Shown piece after piece: positions 1-6,122 of a stretch of DNA of 6,302 nucleotides. Source of the stretch: Leptofilum sp050292445 (GTDB lineage: Bacteria > Chloroflexota > Anaerolineae > Promineifilales > Promineifilaceae); NCBI GenBank assembly GCA_050292445.1, contig JBNKLQ010000321.1:1-6302 (forward strand), given 5' to 3'. How positions within the stretch are numbered: position 1 is the stretch's first letter; each line of letters opens with the position of its first letter. The notes below the pieces were generated by a model. That model was not told where the DNA came from. It searched no databases and saw only the letters and a program-made list of their open reading frames with translations. The position numbers were made by a program, and so were the translations under genes.

Positions 1-1344
1 AACGTTGGGGATGATAAAGCTGCCGTCGGCTTCACCCTGGCCAACCCAAACGGCCGTATCCCCCCCTTGCAAATCGCTCAAAGCAATCCACGGGTTGGCA
101 ATCGTCTCGCGAATCTTGGCCCCAGACAGACCACCCCAGAGGTGACCCTGATAGGGCAGACCGCCGTTAAAAGGTACATACACCTCGGCGTTGGCAATGA
201 CGCCACGAATTTCGCCGGAAACGGCCGTGTTTGTCAGCAGATTTGTTGGTCGGACAAAGCCAAAGATTGTCACCGGGAATGGCTCATTGGCAATCACAAA
301 TTCGGTGTCATAGCCGGTAGAGCCTTCTTGAATCCAAGAATCCCACGGCTTGTTGCCTTCCAACGTGGTGGTTTGCACCCAATCGGTGCCGTCTGGTGGT
401 ACGACCCACGCTTCAAACCGGTTGGTGCCCAGGTTGGGGATAACGATGTCGCCATTTTCATCGCTCAGGCATTTGCCGCCAGAGCCTTCGATGGGAATGG
501 GCGCGCCGTCGGCCCAGGCGTAGCCGTTGGGGCCAGTTCCTGGTTCGTATTCGGTACAGAGCGGGTTACCGTAAACATCATTGGTCACTTCTCCACCCAG
601 ATCACCAATGTGGCCGGAAAATCCAGCCAAGCCTGCTTCTGCGGGCACATCTGCGGCCGAGTTGGGCAGGCCGTTATCCTCAAATACCTTGATAATCAAT
701 GTGGCGGTGGGCAGCGGCTGTGGCTGCATAGAAACGTTGACCGTGGCCACCCCAGGATTGTCTACATCTTCTTCCATGGGGATGGTGAACCATTGGCCAT
801 CCAGCTTAAAGCCATCGGCAATGACCGAAATGAGATAACGTCCTGGATCAAGATTCAGGGTGGTGCCTTCACTTAATACGGTTTCGTCACCCTGAGTAAC
901 GATGGGACTCCAGCTAGGAATGGCCGCAATGCTAGGCCAGTTACACGTTGCTGGATAATCGGGATTGGGGATGGTTTCTGCCTCATCCCAGAACGGGGCA
1001 CAGCCGCCGGTGTACCGGTCGGTTCTGGTTTCCCCGGTATTATCCTCGTTGATAATAAATTTGTATTCAGTAACGGGATCGCCTTCGACAATGCCGGGGG
1101 GATTTGGCTCGCCGATGGGGGTTCCCCAGAGTGGCTCTGTGCGGGCACTGGCAACTTTTAGGGCAATGGTTTGGGTCGTGGCGGTGGGGGCCGCCGGGGC
1201 AGCGGGTTCTGCGCTGACAACGAGTTTGTCGATTGCAGAGGAACCGGCTGTGTCAACCATTGCAGATGAAGCTGGCAGTATGGCTATAAGGGCAATGCAC
1301 AAGCCGAGCAGCAATAATAGCAACAATGATCCTCTTCGTTCCAT
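1..1344 (-). CDS. Secreted SdrD B-like / carboxypeptidase-regulatory-like surface protein, 3' end beyond the window (448 codons seen)
   Basis: The frame is open without a stop from the ATG at 1344-1342 to the left edge, so the gene is partial at its C-terminus. The start is set by a perfect AGGAGG five bases upstream. Residues 1-28 form a Sec signal peptide: charged MERRG, a Leu-rich core, then PASSA as likely cleavage site. Cys16 lies inside the hydrophobic core and has no lipobox (LGLC), so it is probably not a lipoprotein. A low-complexity Ala/Pro/Thr stretch follows (about 44-60). After it come beta-rich modules: one at about 85-206, with Cys115 and Cys134; one at about 213-365, starting TLIIKVFEDNG and including YGNPLC, GGKC (Cys263, Cys292), a Ca-site-like DENGD (295-299), IPNLG, VPPDG and FGFVRP; and a third from about 374, with GEIRG and DGSFIIPNV. 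These match the SdrD B/CnaB-like prealbumin fold of extracellular proteins. The role is unknown; adhesion, cell envelope or a fused enzyme downstream are all possible. The protein class is fairly sure, the function is not. Confidence 0.85.
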   Translation of the reverse strand, partial: MERRGSLLLLLLLGLCIALIAILPASSAMVDTAGSSAIDKLVVSAEPAAPAAPTATTQTIALKVASARTEPLWGTPIGEPNPPGIVEGDPVTEYKFIINEDNTGETRTDRYTGGCAPFWDEAETIPNPDYPATCNWPSIAAIPSWSPIVTQGDETVLSEGTTLNLDPGRYLISVIADGFKLDGQWFTIPMEEDVDNPGVATVNVSMQPQPLPTATLIIKVFEDNGLPNSAADVPAEAGLAGFSGHIGDLGGEVTNDVYGNPLCTEYEPGTGPNGYAWADGAPIPIEGSGGKCLSDENGDIVIPNLGTNRFEAWVVPPDGTDWVQTTTLEGNKPWDSWIQEGSTGYDTEFVIANEPFPVTIFGFVRPTNLLTNTAVSGEIRGVIANAEVYVPFNGGLPYQGHLWGGLSGAKIRETIANPWIALSDLQGGDTAVWVGQGEADGSFIIPNV

Positions 1345-1362
1345 GTAAACCTCCTGGACGCA

Positions 1363-1377
1363 TCTGAAAAGTTCAGA
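1363..1377 (-). promoter_or_regulatory. Short palindrome/hairpin just upstream of the ribosome binding site
   Basis: TCTGAA and TTCAGA form a perfect 6-bp inverted repeat around a 3-base centre. It ends 7 bases before AGGAGG of the surface-protein gene. As RNA it would be a small hairpin with a 3-nt loop; as DNA it could be an operator half-site pair. It has no T-run after it, so it is not an intrinsic terminator. Confidence 0.4.
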
Positions 1378-1393
1378 CCTTGGTATAACGAAA

Positions 1394-1448
1394 TGGAGTA
1401 CCGGCCTTTGGATTGTCAGATTCGATGCAGGGATTGACTGGTACTCCA
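1394..1448 (-). repeat. Widely spaced 9-bp inverted repeat (TGGAGTACC / GGTACTCCA) enclosing a direct repeat
   Basis: TGGAGTACC at 1394-1402 is the exact reverse complement of GGTACTCCA at 1440-1448, with 37 bases between the arms. Inside lie two direct copies of GGATTG (1410-1415 and 1431-1436; the longer forms are GGATTGTCAG and GGATTGACTG) with starts 21 bp apart, i.e. about two helical turns. Such a layout suits either cooperative binding of a dimeric regulator or an RNA stem closing a larger loop. It lies in the noncoding leader of the surface-protein gene and is not explained by coding sequence. Confidence 0.5.
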
Positions 1449-1460
1449 ATACTAATAATA

Positions 1461-1533
1461 GGAAAAAAAGAGGCGGGAAAAGTTGAAAAAGCTTGGGGTT
1501 AATTGTGAAGAATTGGTGAAAGGTTGAGGAACA
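1461..1533 (-). terminator. Candidate Rho-dependent termination region after the receiver gene
   Basis: Read on the minus strand, the 73 bases following the receiver stop codon contain about 26 C and only 3 G, with many YC dinucleotides, and end in a T7 run (1469-1463). C-over-G bias of this kind is the known signature of Rho loading (rut) sites. No GC-rich hairpin precedes the T-run, so a standard intrinsic terminator is not supported. If real, it would separate the signalling genes from the surface-protein gene. This is inferred from composition only. Confidence 0.35.
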
Positions 1534-1926
1534 TTAAGCCGTAGGGTCAGACAGCAAAGAACGCACGTAGATAATTAGTTCCAGGGGATCAACCGGTTTT
1601 ATCAGGAAGCCTCTGGCACCATTGCGCATTGCCTTTTGTTGCACGGCGGTAGAAATTTGGGCAGAGAAAATAACCGTTTGGGTGTTTGCATGGAAGGTTC
1701 GCACTTCTGAAAGGAGGGGCAACCCGCTTTCACCGGAGAGATCGAGGTCAAGTAAGAGGAGATCGAACGGTTTAGTTTGCAGCTGTTGGCGTGCGGTGGG
1801 GAGGGAAACGGCCGTTTCCACACCAAATCCAGCCCGTTGCAGCACCAACGCCATTGTAGAGCGCAAATTTGGATCATCTTCCACAAGTAATAGCTCTTGC
1901 TTGCCACTATTAGCAACCCCATACAT
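1534..1926 (-). CDS. Stand-alone CheY-like response regulator receiver protein (130 aa)
   Basis: A single receiver domain fills residues about 11-127 with no output domain. The key residues are all present: the acidic pocket E16/D17 in LLLVEDD, phospho-acceptor D60 in LLLLDLDLSG, S88 in VIFSA at the switch Thr/Ser position, and K110 in FLIKP. It should be a cytoplasmic phospho-accepting protein working by protein contact, phosphate transfer or as a phosphate sink. It aligns gap-free to the receiver of the neighbouring OmpR-type regulator, with about 46 identical of 113 residues counted by eye, which points to local duplication. The ATG at 1926 is the only usual start codon in the 84 bases preceding it in this frame. 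It has only AGG three bases before it, a poor ribosome site, but a TATAAT six bases before it. It lies 86 bases after the OmpR-type gene and is probably served by the same kinase (inference). Confidence 0.93.
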   Translation of the reverse strand: MYGVANSGKQELLLVEDDPNLRSTMALVLQRAGFGVETAVSLPTARQQLQTKPFDLLLLDLDLSGESGLPLLSEVRTFHANTQTVIFSAQISTAVQQKAMRNGARGFLIKPVDPLELIIYVRSLLSDPTA

Positions 1927-1932
1927 AAACCT

Positions 1933-1938
1933 ATTATA
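1933..1938 (-). promoter_or_regulatory. Consensus -10 element (TATAAT) six bases before the receiver-gene ATG
   Basis: A perfect TATAAT on the minus strand is followed by AGGTTT and then the ATG at 1926. Transcription normally starts 6-8 bases after the -10, so the transcript would begin at or inside the start codon, i.e. leaderless. The -35 region (about 1955-1961) is only T-rich (TTTTTG at 16-bp spacing), so this would be a weak or activator-dependent promoter. The flanking 86-base gap is AT-rich and otherwise featureless. Confidence 0.4.
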
Positions 1939-2012
1939 GATATGTATGGTCCAGCAAAAATATGGAAAAATTTGAGGAAATTGAGCTGCAATAAGTACAA
2001 AATCAGGAGAGA

Positions 2013-2807
2013 TTACGCCACCAACCGATAGCCCTCTCCTCGGACCGTGATGAGGTAGCGCGGGTTGCGAGAATCATTTTCAATCACCTTACGCAGCTCG
2101 TGAATACGCCAACGCGTCACTTCCTTAGCCTCGATGGGTGTCGTTTCATACCCTTGCGCTTCCATTACCAGCTTCTGATACCCCAATGTGTTGGGTGAAA
2201 AGCGCAGCAAGACGGTGAGATAATCAAAGCCAGTAGGAGTAAGCGACAACTCATCACCATTCAGCGACGCAATACGGGTATGCAAATCTAATAAAAACGG
2301 ACCACGCTGCAAATATCGTGTTTCATCTGCTTCCTGTGCAGATCTCTCCTGCTCATTCTGCTCAAAACCGTCAATCTGATTTAGCTCCCCTAGCAAACGC
2401 TGCATTTCATGCATAATCGCCCGGCGACGATTGGGCTGATATTGAGATAAAACTTGCTTCACACGGGACAAAATCTGTGAAGGGTCAATGGGCTTGAGTA
2501 AATAATCTGCCGCGCCACGCCGCACCGCTTCAATAGCCGAATCCAAGCTGGCAAAAGCAGTCAACAATAGCACAGGCATGTCAGGATAAATTTGCTTGAT
2601 CTCAGTGAGCAGCACAAGTCCGCTTTTTTTAGGCATTTTTATGTCTAAAAAGGCAAGGTCAAACGGCTTTGCTTTTAATTGCTCATGTGCCTCATTAGCA
2701 TCCGCCGCAGTGGTTACAACATATCCTTCCCGCTGCAAGATCAGGCTCAGCGTCATGCGCAAATTAGGTTCGTCGTCAACAATTAAGATGGTGTAGTTGG
2801 ACTCCAT
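2013..2807 (-). CDS. OmpR/PhoB-family DNA-binding response regulator (264 aa)
   Basis: Residues 1-121 form a receiver domain with D11/D12 in ILIVDDE, phospho-acceptor D55 in FLDIKMP, T83 in LLLTA and K105 in YLLKP. Residues 168-264 form a winged-helix OmpR-type DNA-binding domain: LSLTPTGFDYL (187-197), recognition-helix region VTRWRIHELRKVI (230-242) and the terminal wing with TVRGEGYRL (254-262). Between them is a Gln/Glu-rich linker of about 46 residues, longer than usual for the family. The receiver itself reads more like NtrC-type receivers (KKSGLVLLTEIK, DSAIEAVRRGAADYL) than like PhoB. The start ATG is 5 bases after GAGG and 15 bases after the kinase stop codon, so the two are one transcription unit and very likely cognate partners. 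The regulated genes are not known; the surface-protein gene downstream is one candidate. Confidence 0.95.
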   Translation of the reverse strand: MESNYTILIVDDEPNLRMTLSLILQREGYVVTTAADANEAHEQLKAKPFDLAFLDIKMPKKSGLVLLTEIKQIYPDMPVLLLTAFASLDSAIEAVRRGAADYLLKPIDPSQILSRVKQVLSQYQPNRRRAIMHEMQRLLGELNQIDGFEQNEQERSAQEADETRYLQRGPFLLDLHTRIASLNGDELSLTPTGFDYLTVLLRFSPNTLGYQKLVMEAQGYETTPIEAKEVTRWRIHELRKVIENDSRNPRYLITVRGEGYRLVA

Positions 2808-2822
2808 AACATCCTCAAGTGA

Positions 2823-5800
2823 TTATTCTGACAGGGTTGGCAGCCAAATAGTAAAGGTCGCGCCTTGACCCAACTTACTTTCTACAGCGATGCGCCCACC
2901 ATGTTTTTGCACAATGTCATAACAGATAGCCAATCCCAAACCAGTGCCACTATCTTTTTGCGTAAAAAATGGTTCAAATAACTTTTCTTTATTCTCATTG
3001 GAAATGCCAATTCCCGTATCTTTTATCGCCAATCCCACATGATTCGGGTCAGAAACAGGGGAGATGGTAAGCTCCCCACCATCTGGTGACATCGCATCAA
3101 TCGCGTTCAGGCAAATATTGATAACCACTTGCTTTAGCTGGTTGGCATCACCTAAAACCCAAGTTGGCTCTTTGTGAGTTTCAAACGTACAGCTGATGTT
3201 ATTCTGCTTTAGATGCTCGCGTAGAATTAAATGCACCTGACCAACAACATCTGGTAAGGAAACGGGCTTCTGGGTATTGCTATTTGCCTGACGATAAACA
3301 TCCCGCAGTTGCAGCACGAGGTTTGTAAGCCTGTTCGTTTCTGAGAGGGCCATCTTCAGGTAAGATTGCGTTGCCGTCTCCTGTTCCAAATCCTGCTGTA
3401 TTAAGAATAGGCAATTCTTGATGGTTTGCAAGGGATTATTGAGCTCATGAGCAACAGAGGCAACCATGCGTCCCATTGCCGATAGTTTTTGGGCTTGTAC
3501 CAGTTGCGCCCGGGTTGATTGCTCCTTCTGTAAGATTTCGCCCAGATCGTTGAAGAGCAACGCGTTTTGCACGGCCAAAGAAGCTTGTGAAGCCAAGAGC
3601 TCCAGCTGGCGCATGGTAGTGCGGTTAAAGGTACCGGGCTTGTCGCTTTGCACAACCAAAAAGCCGGAGGTGTCATCGGCGATGCGCAGAGGGGCGGCAA
3701 CATAGGCGGGTTGGGCGGTGCTGTTAAGCTCTGCCTGGTTTGAATCATTATCTGTGATGAGGACAGGCTTGCCGGTATCCATGATGAGCTTAAGCGGCGG
3801 TAGAGAGCTTAAATCTTCCCGGTTGATGAGTTTTTGCAGGGCGTTGGGCAGCGTGTCATCTTGCTGGTCGGGATGACTAAATTGGGTACGGTAGATTTCG
3901 TTGTTACGCAGCAGGAATACGGCCGTTCCCATACTATCTACCATTTCCATTGCCTGTTGAATAATCGTTTGCAAGACCTCTTCCATCTCCAAGCTTTGGC
4001 TCAGAGCAACGGCCGCACGGGCCAAATATTCCGCCTGCTGCCGCTGGCTGCGTTCCGACTGGTACAGGCGGGCCGTGTTAATGGCCACCGCCGCTGAATC
4101 GGCCAAACGCAGCAGCAGCCGTTCATCCTGGGGGGTAAAGACATGCGTTTGCGACTGGTTTTGCACCATAATGGTACCCAGCTGATGACGGCCGCTTTGC
4201 AATGGCACAATCACCAGTGAAGCGGGTGCATTGTCAGGGGAAAAAATATCAGCATAGGACGTCTGGCTAACTTCTGGCAAGTTAATTAATTTGCCAGTAC
4301 GAAACACTTCGTCAACCAATCCTTCGTTGAGATCTAAGAATAGGCTCGATAAATCATTTTCCATCTGGCCACTCCAAATAGCTGGCGTAAGATAATTTTC
4401 GTTGTCATCCAGCAAATGAATGACAACACCTTCTGCCCGCGTGAGCAACTTAGGCGTTGAATCGGCAATGAGCTGCAAAATATTGTCTAAATCAAGCGTT
4501 TCGTTAAGCGACTGATTGATAGCGGCCAGGGTCGCTGTTTCGTTTAGCCGACGGCGAATCTCCTCCAGCTGATTGGCATGGCTAATGGCGATAGCGGCCC
4601 AGTTGGCAGCAGCCGTCAGGGTGCGAATGCTTTCCTCATCAAAAGCATGAGGCTGCCGGTGGGTGGCTTGGATAAGTCCTAACCGATTTTGACCCAGGGC
4701 CAACGGCACGGCAATAAGCGATTGGGGATGACAGGGGCACATATTGGTGATATTGAAACGGCCGTTTGCCTCCGCCACATGCACCACCTCCCCAGTACGC
4801 ATCACCTTACCCGGCACGCCTTCTTGCAAAGACAGCCGCTCGCCCAGCAGTTGTTGTGCCTCCAAACCATCTGCCGCTACATAGGTTAGATGATTCTGCT
4901 CCCGCAAAATAATCGACAGACATTCAGCCTTCACCAGCGGCATCACCTGTTCAATCACATCAGAAAAAATCTTGGGCAGCTCCAGGCTGGAAACAACAGA
5001 TTGACCCAGCTGGCTCAACACCACCAGCTCCTGATTATGCCGCTCCATCTGAATTTCCGCCTGTTTCCGCTCCGTAATATCCTGCTTAATGGCGATGTAA
5101 TGGGTAATTTCTTGCTGCTTGTTACGAACCGGGGCAATGGTTTGATTTTCTATATAAACAGTGCCATCTTGCCGCAGATTAACCAACTCCCCTTCCCAAA
5201 CATGGCCCGCCTTAATCGTTTGCCACATCGTCTTGAATCTTTCTGATTCATGCTGGCCCGAATTAAAAATGCTGGCATCCTGGCCAATCAGCGATTCAAA
5301 TTCATAGCCTGTCATTTCGGTCAAGGCTGGATTAACCCATTCAATTAATCCCATATGATTCGTAATCATGATGCCGTTTGCTGCCGCTTCCAGCGCCGTT
5401 GTTTGCAATTGCAGTTGTTCCTGAGATTTAATCCTTTCAGAAATGTCGCGCACAACGTAAAGCTGCAAACTACTTGTCTCACTTTCTGACTCAACACGGT
5501 TGACAGTCACCTCAGCTGTGTAGTGCAGTTCCTTACGCGGATTAAGTATTAATTCTGTCCGAAAAATCTTTCCCTGAGACAGACTAACATCTATTTCTGC
5601 AAGCAGCGATGACCAATTTTGCGTATCAGAAACCAGGAAATTAGATACTTTCTGGCCACGCAGCTGATGTTGGGAGAAGCCGAGTAATTTTTCGGCCATA
5701 CGATTGCAAGACAAAATTTGATGATCCCTCTTATTGACAACAATGACGCCATCTGTGAGGCTAGCAAACACAATTTCCAAAAAGTTATTGGCTGTGTCCA

Positions 5801-6110
5801 GGGCTTTCTCCGTGCGCTGATACCGGCCAATCACTTCTACCAATGGCTTAAATGCATAGTAATAGATAATGGGAAACACAAAAATGGCGAGCAGCGAAGC
5901 ATCTATCGTGCCTTCTAATAAAAGTTCACGAAAGGTCGCATCCGGATCAAAATACAATGGCTCCATGGTAAGCATAATCGTCAATTCCACGACAAATACG
6001 GAGATCATCAATACCCGCATGAGATGCAAAGGGGAAAGATTCAACACCCTGTTGCTTTGAGGCAATTTCGTGAGAATGGGGCCTGGTTTAAAGGTTGTCT
6101 GATTGGACAT
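2823..6110 (-). CDS. Membrane-bound multi-sensor histidine kinase, PAS-PAS-GAF-GAF-GAF-HisKA-HATPase (1095 aa)
   Basis: It autophosphorylates on a histidine in response to a signal and passes the phosphate to response regulators, most likely those encoded next to it. Two membrane segments (about 29-48 and 71-88) enclose an external loop of only about 22 residues, so sensing is probably cytoplasmic or within the membrane. Then follow PAS1 (about 107-222), PAS2 with its PAC end (about 233-350, ending IKQDITERKQ), GAF1 (about 364-513), GAF2 (about 526-682) and GAF3 (about 697-853), joined by helical linkers. The catalytic core has the H-box VAHELNNPL (His888), N-box with Asn1002 in CLNAIDAM, G1 DTGIGIS (Asp1031), F-box LFEPFFT and G2 GTGLGL (from 1055). 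This is an intact ATP-binding domain of the NtrB-like HPK4 type. GAF1 carries an unusual Cys-Pro-Cys-His (458-461). The ATG at 6110 is chosen over the GTG at 6158 because only it has a ribosome binding site. The ligand is unknown. Confidence 0.95.
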   Translation of the reverse strand: MSNQTTFKPGPILTKLPQSNRVLNLSPLHLMRVLMISVFVVELTIMLTMEPLYFDPDATFRELLLEGTIDASLLAIFVFPIIYYYAFKPLVEVIGRYQRTEKALDTANNFLEIVFASLTDGVIVVNKRDHQILSCNRMAEKLLGFSQHQLRGQKVSNFLVSDTQNWSSLLAEIDVSLSQGKIFRTELILNPRKELHYTAEVTVNRVESESETSSLQLYVVRDISERIKSQEQLQLQTTALEAAANGIMITNHMGLIEWVNPALTEMTGYEFESLIGQDASIFNSGQHESERFKTMWQTIKAGHVWEGELVNLRQDGTVYIENQTIAPVRNKQQEITHYIAIKQDITERKQAEIQMERHNQELVVLSQLGQSVVSSLELPKIFSDVIEQVMPLVKAECLSIILREQNHLTYVAADGLEAQQLLGERLSLQEGVPGKVMRTGEVVHVAEANGRFNITNMCPCHPQSLIAVPLALGQNRLGLIQATHRQPHAFDEESIRTLTAAANWAAIAISHANQLEEIRRRLNETATLAAINQSLNETLDLDNILQLIADSTPKLLTRAEGVVIHLLDDNENYLTPAIWSGQMENDLSSLFLDLNEGLVDEVFRTGKLINLPEVSQTSYADIFSPDNAPASLVIVPLQSGRHQLGTIMVQNQSQTHVFTPQDERLLLRLADSAAVAINTARLYQSERSQRQQAEYLARAAVALSQSLEMEEVLQTIIQQAMEMVDSMGTAVFLLRNNEIYRTQFSHPDQQDDTLPNALQKLINREDLSSLPPLKLIMDTGKPVLITDNDSNQAELNSTAQPAYVAAPLRIADDTSGFLVVQSDKPGTFNRTTMRQLELLASQASLAVQNALLFNDLGEILQKEQSTRAQLVQAQKLSAMGRMVASVAHELNNPLQTIKNCLFLIQQDLEQETATQSYLKMALSETNRLTNLVLQLRDVYRQANSNTQKPVSLPDVVGQVHLILREHLKQNNISCTFETHKEPTWVLGDANQLKQVVINICLNAIDAMSPDGGELTISPVSDPNHVGLAIKDTGIGISNENKEKLFEPFFTQKDSGTGLGLAICYDIVQKHGGRIAVESKLGQGATFTIWLPTLSE

Positions 6111-6118
6111 AGATGCTT

Positions 6119-6122
6119 CTCC
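6119..6122 (-). promoter_or_regulatory. Ribosome binding site (GGAG) that fixes the kinase start at 6110
   Basis: GGAG, within TTTGGAGAAG, sits 8 bases before the ATG at 6110-6108. The longer in-frame alternative, a GTG at 6158-6156, has no purine-rich site before it and lies one codon after an in-frame TAA. Its 16 extra residues (beginning VVHEAATV) add no recognisable domain. The shorter form is therefore preferred. Confidence 0.75.

Larger units (their letters stand above)
1345..1460 (-). promoter_or_regulatory. Leader/promoter region of the surface-protein gene
   Basis: This segment lies directly upstream of the surface-protein start. It contains AGGAGG at 1355-1350, an ideal Shine-Dalgarno site. 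Two AT-rich hexamers could serve as -10 elements: TATTAT (1460-1455) and TTATAC (1388-1383). Neither has a convincing TTGACA-like -35 at 16-18 bp. With the first, transcription would start about at the outer arm of the inverted repeat 1394-1448, and the repeat would lie in a roughly 100-nt untranslated leader. With the second, the repeat would lie upstream of the promoter as an operator. The sequence does not decide between these. Confidence 0.4.
50..4765. repeat. Dispersed palindromic octamer ACGGCCGT, five copies
   Basis: Copies lie at 50-57, 221-228, 1808-1815, 3919-3926 and 4758-4765; four of the five extend to AAACGGCCGT. Single-mismatch forms ACGGCCGC lie at 4009-4016 and 4188-4195. All are inside coding sequence: two in the surface-protein gene, one in the receiver gene and two in the kinase gene. 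In four of them the codons read Thr-Ala-Val (ACG GCC GTN) and in one Gly-Arg-Phe. The span given is from first to last copy, not a continuous element. Confidence 0.6.

Noticed and set aside
67..876. A 269-codon open frame on the plus strand
   Set aside because: It lies wholly antisense to the surface-protein gene, which has a signal peptide, a strong ribosome site and recognisable family motifs. The plus-strand translation shows no domain and has no ribosome site.
965..1348. A 127-codon plus-strand open frame over the start of the surface-protein gene
   Set aside because: It is a shadow of the Ala/Pro/Thr-rich N-terminal coding region; the translation is low complexity and starts without a ribosome site.
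1461..1490. Intrinsic terminator suggested by the T7 run on the minus strand
   Set aside because: No stable hairpin precedes the T-run; the upstream sequence is almost free of G and cannot form a GC stem.
1602..2000. A 132-codon minus-strand frame overlapping the receiver gene
   Set aside because: It is out of frame with the receiver protein, which carries all catalytic residues. The alternative translation matches nothing recognisable.
4728..4739. Bilin-binding (phytochrome or cyanobacteriochrome) Cys-His site in GAF1
   Set aside because: The Cys-His lies too close to the following VPL strand, and the helix normally present between them is missing. Other chromophore-pocket motifs are not seen.
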